Source: Kribbella sp. CA-293567 (GTDB lineage Bacteria; Actinomycetota; Actinomycetes; Propionibacteriales; Kribbellaceae). Taken from it: a stretch of 64,000 nucleotides of DNA. Shown here piece after piece: positions 17,861 through 27,173 of the stretch. Numbering within the stretch: the stretch's first letter is position 1; each line of letters opens with the position of its first letter. The stretch spans positions 3,100,001 through 3,164,000 of the forward strand of contig NZ_CP114065.1 in assembly GCF_027627575.1 (NCBI RefSeq), in the 5' to 3' direction. The translations under genes and the position numbers were made by a program. The notes beneath the pieces were generated by a model, which saw only the letters and a list, made by a program, of their open reading frames with translations, did not search any database and was not told where the DNA came from.

Positions 17861-17866
17861 CGCGGG

Positions 17867-19243
17867 GTGACTGATGGGTTGTTCGATCTGCCGGGTGCTC
17901 CTGCAAGTAGTCGTGGGGGTGGGAGTCTGGCTGATGTCGATCACAGTTCGGCGCCGTTGGCGGTGCGGATGCGGCCGCGGAGTCTGGACGAGTTGGTCGG
18001 GCAGCAGCATCTGTTGTCGCCGGGGTCGCCGTTGCGGCGGTTGGTCGAGGGGGATCAGCCGATGTCGTTGTTGTTGTGGGGGCCGCCGGGAACGGGGAAG
18101 ACGACGATCGCGGCGGTGGTTTCGCATGCGACCAACCGGAAGTTCGTGGAACTGTCGGCGGTCACGGCGGGGGTGAAGGACGTCCGGCAGGTGATCGACG
18201 GGGCGCGGCGGGACCTGGCGCGGATCGGTGACACGGTCGAGACCGTGCTCTTCATCGACGAGGTGCACCGGTTCACCAAGGCTCAGCAGGACGCGTTGTT
18301 GCCGGGGGTGGAGAACCGGTGGGTGACGCTGGTCGCCGCGACCACCGAGAACCCGTTCTTCTCCGTCATCTCACCGCTGCTGTCCCGCTCGTTGATGCTG
18401 ACTCTCGAATCCCTCACCGACGACGACATCGCCGTCCTGCTCGAGCGGGCGCTGACCGACGAGCGGGGGCTCAACGGGGCGTACAGCCTCGACGACGATG
18501 CGAAGGATCATTTGCTCCGGATGGCCGGCGGTGACGCTCGCCGGGCTCTGACGTATCTCGAGGCGGCTGCCGGGGGAGCGCGGGCCAAGGATCCGGACGC
18601 GGAGCTTGCCGTGATCGACCTCAAGACGCTGGAGACCGCGGTCGATCGCGCTGCTGTGCGGTACGACCGGGCCGGGGATCAGCACTACGACGTCGCTTCG
18701 GCGCTGATCAAGTCGATCCGCGGCTCGGATGTCGATGCCGCGATGCACTACCTGGCGCGGATGATCGAGGCCGGTGAGGATCCGCGGTTCATCGCGCGCC
18801 GGCTGGTGATCTCGGCCAGTGAGGACATCGGGATGGGGGATCCGACCGCGCTCGGGGTCGCTGTCGCGGCTGCCGAAGCGGTGCAGTTGATCGGCATGCC
18901 CGAGGCGCGGATCAATCTCGCCCAAGCCGTCGTCGCGCTCGCGTTGGCGCCGAAGTCGAACGCCGTCATCATGGCGATCGACGCCGCGATCGCCGATGTT
19001 CGGGCCGGCAAGGTGGGGCCGGTGCCGTCGCATCTGCGCGATGCCCACTATGCCGGTGCCAAGAAGATCGGCCACGGAGCGTCGTACCAGTATTCGCACA
19101 ACGATCCGCGCGGTGTGGTCGGTCAGCAGTACGCGCCCGATGTGGTCGACAAGGTGGACTACTACCAGCCGACCCGGCGCGGTGGCGAGGCGGCGTACGC
19201 CGAGGCGCTGACGAAGATCCGGCAGATCCTCCGGAAGCGCTGA
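17867..19243 (+). CDS. rarA: replication-associated recombination protein A
   Basis: AAA+ ATPase of the RarA/MgsA/WRNIP1 family, 458 residues, acting at stalled replication forks. It shows Walker [19 protein letters not shown] (about residue 70), Walker [11 protein letters not shown], the sensor 1 segment [12 protein letters not shown] and sensor 2 near [11 protein letters not shown]. The C-terminal tetramerisation domain includes [10 protein letters not shown]-type ([10 protein letters not shown]) and [13 protein letters not shown]. It heads the conserved actinobacterial order rarA-DUF948-DUF6167-alaS-ruvX-mltG-aroE. Start GTG 17867 fits the leaderless promoter. Confidence 0.95.
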   Translation: MTDGLFDLPGAPASSRGGGSLADVDHSSAPLAVRMRPRSLDELVGQQHLLSPGSPLRRLVEGDQPMSLLLWGPPGTGKTTIAAVVSHATNRKFVELSAVTAGVKDVRQVIDGARRDLARIGDTVETVLFIDEVHRFTKAQQDALLPGVENRWVTLVAATTENPFFSVISPLLSRSLMLTLESLTDDDIAVLLERALTDERGLNGAYSLDDDAKDHLLRMAGGDARRALTYLEAAAGGARAKDPDAELAVIDLKTLETAVDRAAVRYDRAGDQHYDVASALIKSIRGSDVDAAMHYLARMIEAGEDPRFIARRLVISASEDIGMGDPTALGVAVAAAEAVQLIGMPEARINLAQAVVALALAPKSNAVIMAIDAAIADVRAGKVGPVPSHLRDAHYAGAKKIGHGASYQYSHNDPRGVVGQQYAPDVVDKVDYYQPTRRGGEAAYAEALTKIRQILRKR

Positions 19244-19667
19244 ACCCGGGTCGATCCATTCGCCGATCGGCGGGAACTCGTCCGAGCCAGATCCAGCCTG
19301 CGAGTCGTGGAACCTCACCGGCTCGGGAATCGCTCTCGTCCAGGTCATCCGGCCTGGCCGCGGCTCCGGCCCTCGACTCTGGCTCCGCTCCGGCTCCGGT
19401 CCGGTCGCAGCTCAAACTCCGGTAGCAACTCCGACTCCGACGACTCAACCTCCGGCGCCATCCCCACCCACCCCACCCCTGAACACCGACTCCCCAAGAC
19501 CGTCACCGAGGATTTCCCACCCGGTGACGCAGCGCACTGGTCGGTCGGAGTAGCTGATCGGGCAAAGAGGGTGTCCCTGCGGCCAGGACTGTGCTAGTTG
19601 CGCGATAAGGTCCCTGGGTACCCGGGGTCTCGGGACAGGCCAGTCGAACGGAAGGCGGATCGTAATC
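19244..19667. other. 424-bp spacer between rarA and the DUF948 gene
   Basis: No gene recognised. It contains a run of GGCTCCG-like words (about 19365-19400). A possible -10, TAAGGT (19606-19611), lies close to the small palindromic GGGTACCC (19617-19624), some 55 bases before the next start. No clear terminator hairpin for rarA was found. Confidence 0.5.
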
Positions 19668-20087
19668 ATGAGCGTCGGTGAAGTCGCGGGGCTGATAGCG
19701 GCCTGCGCGCTGCTCATCCTGGTGGGCCTGCTGGCCTATCCGATCCTGAAGCTCGGCAAGGTGTTCGACGAGACGCGGATCATGGTCAAGGGCGTCTCGG
19801 ACTCCAGCGTGCCGCTGCTCGGCGAGGTGACCACCACGGTCGCCACCACGAACGCGCAGCTGGCGAAGGTGGACACGATCACCGACAACGCCACCACCGT
19901 GACAACCAACGCGGCGGCCCTCGCGTCTTTGTTCGCGGCGACCGCTGGCGGTCCGCTGGTGAAGGCGGCCGCGTTCACGTACGGCGTGCGCAAGGCCCTG
20001 GGCGAGGGGCAGCGCCGGGACGTGTCCCGCCGGGTCAAGGACGAGATGAAGGCCGATCGCAAGGCGAAGAAGCGGGGTGAGGTGTGA
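19668..20087 (+). CDS. DUF948-domain membrane protein
   Basis: Protein of 139 residues. An N-terminal transmembrane helix (AGLIAACALLILVGLLAYPIL) is followed by an amphipathic, Thr/Val-rich stretch predicted to form a coiled coil (SSVPLLGEVTTTVATTNAQL) and a basic C terminus. The domain family is typical of Gram-positive bacteria and has no settled function. Its fixed place before alaS in actinobacteria suggests a housekeeping envelope role, which is inference. It overlaps the next small gene by one base. Confidence 0.85.
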   Translation: MSVGEVAGLIAACALLILVGLLAYPILKLGKVFDETRIMVKGVSDSSVPLLGEVTTTVATTNAQLAKVDTITDNATTVTTNAAALASLFAATAGGPLVKAAAFTYGVRKALGEGQRRDVSRRVKDEMKADRKAKKRGEV

Positions 20088-20341
20088 TGAAGCGGATCCT
20101 GTGGCTGATCATCGGGGTCGCGGTCGGCGTCTACGCCGTCACCCGGCTGAAGAAGCGGGCCCAGCAGCTTGCGCCGGACAGCCTGCAGCAGTCGGCCGAG
20201 AAGGTGGCCAGCGCGATCCGGCACTTCGGCGACGAGGTGCGGGCCGGGATGGCCGAGCGGGAGACCGAGCTGCGCGACGCGCTCGGGATCGACACAGCAG
20301 CAGACCAGAACACTTCAACACAGCGTGAGGACTACCGGTAA
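20087..20341 (+). CDS. DUF6167-family small membrane protein
   Basis: Protein of 84 residues with one N-terminal membrane segment (ILWLIIGVAVGVYAVTRL), a basic flank (KKRAQQL) and a charged amphipathic helix. It belongs to a small actinobacterial family found between the DUF948 gene and alaS; function unknown. Start ATG 20087 directly follows an alternative GTG (20084); the TGATG overlap with the upstream stop suggests coupling. Confidence 0.75.
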   Translation: MKRILWLIIGVAVGVYAVTRLKKRAQQLAPDSLQQSAEKVASAIRHFGDEVRAGMAERETELRDALGIDTAADQNTSTQREDYR

Positions 20342-20346
20342 CACCC

Positions 20347-23022
20347 ATGGAGACCAGTGAAGTTCGCCGGCGGTTCCTGAACTACTTCGAGGAGCGCGAC
20401 CACACGGTGGTGCCGAGCGCGCCGCTGCCCTCGCCCGACCCGAACCTGTTGTTCAACGTGGCCGGGATGGCGCAGTTCGTGCCGTACTTCGTCGGCCAGC
20501 AGACGCCGCCGTACCAGCGCGCCACCAGCGTGCAGAAGTGTGTCCGGACCCTCGACATCGAGGAGGTCGGCAAGACCACCCGGCACGGCACGTTCTTCCA
20601 GATGAACGGCAACTTCTCCTTCGGTGACTACTTCAAGGAGCAGGCCGTCCAGTACGCCTGGGACCTGGTCACCAAGTCGCAGGCCGACGGCGGCTACGGC
20701 TTCGACGAGTCCGTCCTGTACGCCTCGGTGTACTACGAGGACGACGAGGCGATCGACATCTGGAAGCGGGTCGCCGGGCTGCCCGACGACCGGATCGTCC
20801 GGCTCGGGATGAAGGACAACTTCTGGTCGATGGGCATCCCGGGTCCGTGCGGCCCGTGCTCGGAGATCCTGATCGACCGCGGCCCGCAGTTCGGCGCCGA
20901 CCGGGACTGGGAGGCGGGCGACCGCTACCTGGAGTTCTGGAACCTGGTCTTCATGCAGAACGTCCGCGGTGAGGGCGGCGGCAAGGAGGGCTACCCGATC
21001 CTCGGCGAGCTGCCGAAGAAGAACATCGACACCGGGCTGGGCCTGGAGCGGGTCGCGTACCTGCTGCAGGGCGTCGACAACATGTACGAGATCGACGAGA
21101 TCTTCCCGGTGATCGAGAAGGCGTCGGAGCTGAGCGGCCGCAAGTACGGCGCCGACCAGGTCGACGACGTGCGCTTCCGGGTGATCGCGGACCACGTCCG
21201 CAGCGCGCTGATGCTGATCGGCGACGGCGTCACCCCGGGCAACGAGCAAGGCGGCTACGTACTGCGCCGGCTGCTGCGCCGCTCGATCCGGTCGATGCGC
21301 CTGCTCGGCTACGAGGACCCGAGCCTGGTCGAGCTGCTGCCGACCAGCCTGGAGCAGATGAGGAAGTCGTACCCCGAACTGGCCGCCGACTTCCCGCGGA
21401 TCAGCCAGATCGCGTACGCCGAGGAGGAGGCCTTCCGGCGTACTCTCACCGCCGGGACGAGCATCTTCGACCTGGCCGTGAAGAACGTGAAGGCCCAGGG
21501 CGGCGCACATCTGGCCGGCAACCAGGCGTTCCAGCTGCACGACACCTACGGCTTCCCGATCGACCTCACCGTCGAGATGGCCTCCGAGCAGGGGCTGCAG
21601 GTCGACACCGACGGCTTCCGGTCGCTGATGAAGGAACAGCGCGACCGGGCCAAGGCCGACGCGCGGGCGAAGAAGGCCGGCCACGCCGACACCTCGGGGT
21701 ACCGGGAGCTGCGCGAGAAGGGCGTCACCGAGTTCACCGGGTACGACGAACTCGCCACCGACTCGCAGCTGCGCGGCGTCCTGCGCGACGGCGTCGTGGC
21801 CACTGCCGCCGAGCAGGGTGAGACCGTCGAGGTGGTGCTGGAGAAGACCCCGTTCTACGCGGAGTCGGGTGGTCAGATCGCCGACGAGGGTCTGATCGTC
21901 GGCGACGGATTCAAGCTGAAGGTGCTGGACGTCCAGCGGCCGGTCAAGGGTCTGATCGTGCACCGCGTCGAGGTGGTCGAGGGCGCCGTCCGGCCAGGCC
22001 TGGACGTGCACGCCCAGGTCGACAAGGAGTGGCGGATCTCTGCTTGCCAGGCGCACTCCGGCACGCACGTGGTGCACGCGGCGCTGCGGCAGGTGCTCGG
22101 CCCGACGGCGTTGCAGAGCGGTTCGTACAACAAGCCCGGTTACCTGCGGCTCGACTTCGCCTGGTCGTCGGCGCTGGACCAGGCGACCCGTAGCGAGATC
22201 GAGGAGGTCGCCAACCTCGCGGTCCGGCAGGACCTGTCGGTCTCCGCGCAGTACATGTCGCTGCCCGAGGCACGGGAGTGGGGTGCGCTGGCGCTGTTCG
22301 GCGAGACCTACGACGACTCGGTCCGGGTGGTCGAGATCGGCGGTCCGTGGTCGCGTGAGCTCTGCGGTGGCACGCACGTCAAGCACTCCTCGCAGGTCGG
22401 CGCGCTGACCGTGACGAGCGAGTCGTCGGTCGGTGCGGGAGTTCGCCGGCTGGAGGCGTTCGTCGGGATGGACGCGCTGCACTACCTGGGCCGCGAGCGG
22501 GCGCTGGTCCGGCTGCTCTCGGAGAACCTGAAGACGCGGCCGGAGGAACTGCCGGCGAAGGTGGCCGACCTGGCCGAGCGGCTGCGGGTCGCCGAGAAGG
22601 AGCTGGAGAAGGTTCGCGCCGGTCAGGTGCTGGCCGCCGCGGCCGAGCTGGCGAAGGCGCCGCGGGATGTCTTCGGTGTCGCGTACGTCGGTCACCGGGC
22701 GCCGGACGGCGTGAACGGCGGTGACCTGCGCAAGCTGGCGCTCGACGTCCGCGGCCGGATGCCTGCCGACAAGCCGGCCGTCGTCGCCGTGCTGAGCGTC
22801 AACGACGGCAAGCCCGCGGTGGTGATCGCGCTGAACGACATCGCCCGCGAATGGCGCCTGAAGGCCGGCGACCTGGTCCGTACCGCGGCCGAGCAGCTCG
22901 GCGGCCGAGGTGGCGGCAAGGACGACGTCGCCCAGGGCGGCGGCACCGACCCGGCAGGCTCGGACAAGGCCCTCAGCGCGGTCGAACACGCCATCGGTCA
23001 CCTGGTCACCGGCGGATCGTGA
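20347..23022 (+). CDS. alaS: alanyl-tRNA synthetase
   Basis: Full-length AlaRS of 891 residues. The class II catalytic core opens with the residues around FNVAGMAQFVPYF and GPCGPCSEI. The editing domain has its zinc ligands in HSGTHVVHA and CGGTHVKHS. The C-terminal DHHA1 domain ends in a Gly-rich segment (GGRGGGKDDVAQGGGTDPAG). It charges tRNA-Ala and clears mischarged Ser/Gly. It follows DUF6167 by 5 bases in the conserved block. Confidence 0.97.
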   Translation: METSEVRRRFLNYFEERDHTVVPSAPLPSPDPNLLFNVAGMAQFVPYFVGQQTPPYQRATSVQKCVRTLDIEEVGKTTRHGTFFQMNGNFSFGDYFKEQAVQYAWDLVTKSQADGGYGFDESVLYASVYYEDDEAIDIWKRVAGLPDDRIVRLGMKDNFWSMGIPGPCGPCSEILIDRGPQFGADRDWEAGDRYLEFWNLVFMQNVRGEGGGKEGYPILGELPKKNIDTGLGLERVAYLLQGVDNMYEIDEIFPVIEKASELSGRKYGADQVDDVRFRVIADHVRSALMLIGDGVTPGNEQGGYVLRRLLRRSIRSMRLLGYEDPSLVELLPTSLEQMRKSYPELAADFPRISQIAYAEEEAFRRTLTAGTSIFDLAVKNVKAQGGAHLAGNQAFQLHDTYGFPIDLTVEMASEQGLQVDTDGFRSLMKEQRDRAKADARAKKAGHADTSGYRELREKGVTEFTGYDELATDSQLRGVLRDGVVATAAEQGETVEVVLEKTPFYAESGGQIADEGLIVGDGFKLKVLDVQRPVKGLIVHRVEVVEGAVRPGLDVHAQVDKEWRISACQAHSGTHVVHAALRQVLGPTALQSGSYNKPGYLRLDFAWSSALDQATRSEIEEVANLAVRQDLSVSAQYMSLPEAREWGALALFGETYDDSVRVVEIGGPWSRELCGGTHVKHSSQVGALTVTSESSVGAGVRRLEAFVGMDALHYLGRERALVRLLSENLKTRPEELPAKVADLAERLRVAEKELEKVRAGQVLAAAAELAKAPRDVFGVAYVGHRAPDGVNGGDLRKLALDVRGRMPADKPAVVAVLSVNDGKPAVVIALNDIAREWRLKAGDLVRTAAEQLGGRGGGKDDVAQGGGTDPAGSDKALSAVEHAIGHLVTGGS

Positions 23023-23047
23023 ACCGCTCCCGCCCCCTGACGACGCC

Positions 23048-23074
23048 GCGCCGCGCTGCTCCGCAGCGCGGCGC
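23048..23074 (+). terminator. GC hairpin between alaS and ruvX
   Basis: Perfect 12-bp stem (23048-23059 with 23063-23074) on a 3-base loop, 26 bases after the alaS stop and without a T-tract. It may attenuate rather than end transcription, since ruvX and mltG follow on the same strand. Confidence 0.5.
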
Positions 23075-23179
23075 CGCGGTCAACAGCAGGAGTGCGCGCT
23101 CCGCAGCCACCCTCCTTGCTGATCCGCGCTGTGGTCGGGGCGGGGCGAGGCTCGTGCGCGGTTCGCGGTTGTGCTGTTG

Positions 23180-23194
23180 GCCCCCAGTGGGGGC
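23180..23194 (+). promoter_or_regulatory. small hairpin containing the ruvX ribosome site
   Basis: GCCCCC (23180-23185) pairs with GGGGGC (23189-23194) on a 3-base loop. The right arm is the only Shine-Dalgarno-like sequence for the GTG at 23201, so the stem could limit ruvX translation. Confidence 0.35.
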
Positions 23195-23200
23195 AAACTA

Positions 23201-23659
23201 GTGCGCCGCGGGGTTCGGGTCGCGCTCGACGTCGGTGATGCCAGGATCGGTGTCGCCAGCAGCGATCCGCACGGGATCCTTGCGACGCCGGTGGAGACTG
23301 TGAAGGCGGGAGCGGGTGCTCTCGAGCGGATCGCCGGCCTGGTGGCCGAACTGGAGGCGTTCGAGGTGGTGATCGGGTTGCCGCGATCGTTGTCCGGTGG
23401 CGAAGGGCCGGCGGCGGTGAAGATCCGGACGACGGCGGCTCAGCTCGACGAGCTGCTGCGGAAGGTGAGCTCGACGGTGGAGCTGCGGCTGGTGGACGAA
23501 CGGTTCACCACCGTCACCGCCGAGCGGATGCTGCGGGAACGGGGTAAGAAGGGCTCCAAGCGGCGGGCCGTGGTGGACCAGGCCGCGGCGGTCGTGATTC
23601 TGCAACACGCGCTCGACTTCGAGCGTGAGACCGGCAACCCACCCGGGAGGCCCCTGTGA
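23201..23659 (+). CDS. ruvX: Holliday junction resolvase-like protein RuvX/YqgF
   Basis: RNase H-fold nuclease of 152 residues, in the family linked to 16S rRNA 3'-end processing and recombination. The first catalytic Asp is in VALDVGDARIGVA; VIGLPRSLSGGEG and LRLVDERFTTVTAE carry the other conserved acidic positions, and DQAAAVVILQHAL is the last helix. The GTG at 23201 is preferred over one at 23171 because of the GGGGG site 7 bases upstream and the family's usual start. Its stop overlaps mltG by 4 bp. Confidence 0.9.
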   Translation: MRRGVRVALDVGDARIGVASSDPHGILATPVETVKAGAGALERIAGLVAELEAFEVVIGLPRSLSGGEGPAAVKIRTTAAQLDELLRKVSSTVELRLVDERFTTVTAERMLRERGKKGSKRRAVVDQAAAVVILQHALDFERETGNPPGRPL

Positions 23660-24858
23660 ACGGAACATCGGTGAACGAAGACCGTGGCGATCGAACCGAA
23701 GACCTGAACGACCACCTCGGCCTGCGGCCGGAGAGCCGGGTCGAACGCCGGGCGAACCGGCGCAAGACCCGGGCCCGGCGCGGCTTCGGCTGCTTCGCCG
23801 GCCTGGTCTCCCTGGTCGTCGTGGGTGCCCTGATCGGCGGTCTGGTGATCGGCTTCGGCAAGGGCCGGGACGCGATCGAGAAGGTGTTCGCAGCGCCCGA
23901 CTACGAGGGCGCCGGTACGGCGGAGACGGTCACCGTGGAGATCGCCTCCGGGCAGAGCTCGCAGGCGATCGCCGACACGCTGGAGAAGAAGGGCGTGGTG
24001 AAGAGTGCCAAGGCCTTCGAGCGGGTCGCCCGGGACGATCCGCGCTCGAAGAAGATCCAGGCCAACACGTACACGCTGAAGAAGGAGATGTCGGCCCAGT
24101 CGGCGCTCGAGCTGCTGCTCGACACCGCCAAGTCGGTGCTGGTCACCCGCTTCACCATCCCGCCCGGCCGGACCAAGGCCGAGATCGTCAAGGCCCTGCA
24201 GAACGCCAAGGCGGTCAAGCTTCCGGCCGGCGCCGCGCAGGCCGCGATGAACCGCCCGCAGACCCTCAAGCTGCCGGCCTACGCGAAGAACGACCCCGAG
24301 GGCTTCCTGATGCCCGGCACCTACGACATCCCCAAGGACGCGAACGCGAACCTGGTACTGCGGATGGCGACGGCCGGCTTCGCCAAGGCGGCGGCGGAGC
24401 TGAACCTGACCGCGACGGCCAAGCGCAAGAAGCTCGACCCGTACCAGGCGGTGATCGTGGCCAGCATCATCGGCGCCGAGACCAACCGCAAGCAGGACTA
24501 CGGCAAGGTCGCCAGGGTGATCTACAACCGGCTGCAGTCCAACTCCAAGCTGCAGATGGACTCCACCATCCATTACATCACCGGCCGCGACGGCAAGGTC
24601 TTCACCTCCAAGGAGCAGCGCGACACCGAGTCGCCGTACAACACCTACCTCAACCGCGGGCTGCCGCCGACGCCGATCAACTCGCCGGGCAAGGAGCTGC
24701 TCAGCGCGGCGCTGAACCCGACGCCGGGCAGCTGGAAGTACTTCACGCTGGTCAACCTCGACACCGGTGAGACGGTCTTCGCGACCACCGGCGAGGAGCA
24801 CCAGAAGAACGTCGAGAAGCTGCAGGCGTGGTGCCAGGCGCACAAGGGCCGGTGCTGA
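23656..24858 (+). CDS. mltG: endolytic murein transglycosylase MltG
   Basis: Inner-membrane lytic transglycosylase of 400 residues that cuts nascent glycan strands. A basic cytoplasmic N terminus precedes a membrane helix (about residues 50-72). A LysM-like subdomain follows, then the YceG catalytic region with MPGTYDIP, the conserved Glu in VASIIGAETN, VARVIYNRLQ, DSTIHY and GLPPTPINSPG. The Glu retained is the one shared with other actinobacterial members. The GTG start overlaps the ruvX stop (GTGA). Confidence 0.93.
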   Translation: MNGTSVNEDRGDRTEDLNDHLGLRPESRVERRANRRKTRARRGFGCFAGLVSLVVVGALIGGLVIGFGKGRDAIEKVFAAPDYEGAGTAETVTVEIASGQSSQAIADTLEKKGVVKSAKAFERVARDDPRSKKIQANTYTLKKEMSAQSALELLLDTAKSVLVTRFTIPPGRTKAEIVKALQNAKAVKLPAGAAQAAMNRPQTLKLPAYAKNDPEGFLMPGTYDIPKDANANLVLRMATAGFAKAAAELNLTATAKRKKLDPYQAVIVASIIGAETNRKQDYGKVARVIYNRLQSNSKLQMDSTIHYITGRDGKVFTSKEQRDTESPYNTYLNRGLPPTPINSPGKELLSAALNPTPGSWKYFTLVNLDTGETVFATTGEEHQKNVEKLQAWCQAHKGRC

Positions 24859-24862
24859 GCCG

Positions 24863-25687
24863 ATGACCCGATGTGCGGTGCTCGGGCAGCCGATCGCGCA
24901 CTCGCTGTCGCCGGCCATGCACCGGGCGGCGTACGCCGAACTCGGGCTCGACTGGCGCTACGACGCCTACGAGGTGGCCGAGGACGAACTGCGGTCTTTC
25001 CTGAGCACGCTGGGCGACGACGTCCGTGGGCTGTCCCTGACGATGCCGCTGAAACGGGTCGCGCTCGACCTCGTCGACACCGTCGATCCGGTCGCCGAAC
25101 TGATCGGCGCGGCGAACACGATGCTGTTCGAGGCCGACGGCTCCCGCTCGGCGCACAACACCGACGTACCGGGTCTGATCGCGGCCTTCGCCGAGCGGGG
25201 GATCACCGCCGCGGACACCGCCGTCGTGCTGGGTGGGGGAGCGACCGCCGCGTCGACCCTGGCCGCGCTGCGGGGACTGAAGGTCAGCGAAGTGACGCTG
25301 GTCGTGCGCGATCTGGCGAAGGCCGAGCGGCTGCTGGATCTCGCGGCCGAGCTGGGACTGAAGACGTCGGCCACCGACTTCGGCAAGGTCGAGGAGATCG
25401 GTGGCTTCGATCTGTGCGTCTCCACTCTGCCCGGGGGTGCGGTCGACCAGTGGGCGGAGCACTTCGCCCAGGTGGCCCCGGTGGTCTTCGACGTGGCCTA
25501 CCACCCGTGGCCGACGCAGCTCGCGCTGGTGGCGCACCGGATCGGTACAGAGCTGTTGAACGGCCTTGACCTGCTCGTGCATCAGGCGACCCTTCAGGTG
25601 GAGATGATGACGGGAAGGTCGCCTGCGCCCTTGGCGGCGATGAGAGCCGCCGCGCGCGAGGAGCTGAACGATCGTGAGCCCAGTTGA
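24863..25687 (+). CDS. aroE: shikimate dehydrogenase
   Basis: NADPH-linked reduction of 3-dehydroshikimate, 274 residues. The substrate domain shows LGQPIAHSLSPAMHRAAY and the catalytic Lys in LTMPLKR; the partner Asp is in AHNTDVPG. The nucleotide domain has the Gly-rich loop LGGGATAASTLAAL. The ATG at 24863, 4 bases after the mltG stop, gives the canonical N terminus. It is the first of the shikimate genes in the window; the others lie 12 kb further on. Confidence 0.94.
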   Translation: MTRCAVLGQPIAHSLSPAMHRAAYAELGLDWRYDAYEVAEDELRSFLSTLGDDVRGLSLTMPLKRVALDLVDTVDPVAELIGAANTMLFEADGSRSAHNTDVPGLIAAFAERGITAADTAVVLGGGATAASTLAALRGLKVSEVTLVVRDLAKAERLLDLAAELGLKTSATDFGKVEEIGGFDLCVSTLPGGAVDQWAEHFAQVAPVVFDVAYHPWPTQLALVAHRIGTELLNGLDLLVHQATLQVEMMTGRSPAPLAAMRAAAREELNDREPS

Positions 25688-27143
25688 CCGCCGTACCGTC
25701 CTGAAGGCGGGCGGCGCAATCGCTGCGCTCGCCCTGACCGGCGCTGCCGAGGTGTTGCCGGCCGGTGCCGGGGCGGGCAACCTCGCCGGCGCGACCGCTG
25801 GGCCCGACTGGGCCGGCTTCCAGAAGAGCATCAAAGGCACCGTGTACCTGCCGGGCAAGCCCGGCTACCCGACTGTCCGGCAGCTCTTCAACCCGCGATG
25901 GGACACGATCGCTCCGGCCGGCGTGGTGCGGACGGCCAACGCGACCGACGTCCAGAAGGCGATCAACTTCGCTCGCAAGAACAAGCTTGTCTCGGTACCG
26001 AAGAGCGGCGGCCACTCGTACGTCGGAGCCTCGACGGTCAGCAAGGGCCTGGTGGTGGACGTCAGCGCGATGCGCTCGATGAGCTACTCGGGCAACGTGC
26101 TCACCGTCGGTGCCGGCGCCAAGCTGTACGACGTGCACGCGTTCCTCGACAAGTACGGCAAGTCCCTGCCGACCGGCACCTGCCCGACGGTAGGGATCGC
26201 GGGTCTCACCCTCGGCGGGGGTATGGGCGTGCACACCCGGGCGTTCGGCCTGACCTGCGACCGGATCCAGTCGCTGGGCGTGATCACCGCCGATGGTGTC
26301 GCCCGCAACGTCAGCGCCACCTCCGACCCGGACCTGTTCTGGGCGCTGCGCGGTGGTGGTGGCGGCAACCTCGGCATCGTCACGTCGTTCCGGCTGATCA
26401 CGATCCCGGCAGCGAAGCTCGGCTTCTTCCGGCTGACCTGGCCCGAAGCCAAGGCCGCGGACGTCGTCCGCGGCTGGCAGAAGTTCGCCGTCGCGGCCCC
26501 GATCGCCTCCTGGGGCAATCTGCACATCGATGCCAAGAGCAACGGAACGCTCTCGATCCACGTGCTCGGCATCTCCACCACCGGCAACGGCGCGGCCGCG
26601 GCAGCGGAGCTGGAGTCGTACGTCGGTTCCAAGGCGGCCACCCGGTCGTTCGCGGTCCGCAGCCACATGGAGGCGGTCAACTACCTCGGTGGCGGCGCGA
26701 CCAGCCCCCGTCAGGGTTTCCTGGCCGGGTCGGACGTCCTGAAGCCGATGAGCGCGCCGACCATCACCGCCCTGCTGGGCGCGGTGAAGGCGGCTGCCCG
26801 GGTGAAGCTCCCCGCTTCGGCGATCCTGGATCCGCTGGGCGGCCAGTCGGCGAAGATCCCGTCGGGTGGCTCCTCGTGGGGTCACCGCTCCGCGGTCGGC
26901 GTCGTCCAGTGGTACACCGGGCTGGCCGCGCATCCGACCTCGGCTCAGCTCAAGGCGGCGCAGACCTTCATCAGCAACGGCCACAAGGCGGTCCGCCCGT
27001 CGACGGCCGGTGGCTACGTCAACTACGTGGAGACCGGCCGCTCGGTCAGCACGTACTACGGCGCCAACTACGCCAGGCTGCAGGCGGTGAGGAAGAAGTA
27101 CGACCCCACCAACTTCTTCCACAACGCCTACACGATCGCTTGA
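25674..27143 (+). CDS. Tat-exported FAD-binding oxidoreductase (BBE-like), copy 1
   Basis: Protein of 489 residues in the berberine-bridge/glucooligosaccharide-oxidase family. A twin-arginine signal (DRRTVLKAGGAIAALAL) marks export. The FAD loop SGGHSYVGAS provides the His that binds FAD covalently. GTCPTVGIAGLTLGGG includes the Cys that in bicovalent members makes the second bond. The C-terminal BBE domain ends with YYGANYARLQAVRKKYDPTN. The substrate is probably a sugar or small alcohol; it cannot be fixed. The GTG start lies 14 bases inside aroE. Confidence 0.88.
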   Translation: MSPVDRRTVLKAGGAIAALALTGAAEVLPAGAGAGNLAGATAGPDWAGFQKSIKGTVYLPGKPGYPTVRQLFNPRWDTIAPAGVVRTANATDVQKAINFARKNKLVSVPKSGGHSYVGASTVSKGLVVDVSAMRSMSYSGNVLTVGAGAKLYDVHAFLDKYGKSLPTGTCPTVGIAGLTLGGGMGVHTRAFGLTCDRIQSLGVITADGVARNVSATSDPDLFWALRGGGGGNLGIVTSFRLITIPAAKLGFFRLTWPEAKAADVVRGWQKFAVAAPIASWGNLHIDAKSNGTLSIHVLGISTTGNGAAAAAELESYVGSKAATRSFAVRSHMEAVNYLGGGATSPRQGFLAGSDVLKPMSAPTITALLGAVKAAARVKLPASAILDPLGGQSAKIPSGGSSWGHRSAVGVVQWYTGLAAHPTSAQLKAAQTFISNGHKAVRPSTAGGYVNYVETGRSVSTYYGANYARLQAVRKKYDPTNFFHNAYTIA

Positions 27144-27173
27144 ACGGACCGTTGGGGCACTAGCCTTCGGGCC

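Larger units (their letters stand above)
16601..17866. other. 1.27 kb stretch without a convincing gene
   Basis: No reading frame on either strand has recognisable protein features, a ribosome site and consistent codon use. The tract begins with Pro/Arg-type low-complexity sequence after the HNH gene, contains the degenerate array at 16711-17412, and then a C/T-rich segment (about 17685-17822) with repeated CACCTGAGC/CTCAC words. The rarA promoter occupies its last 35 bases. Confidence 0.7.
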
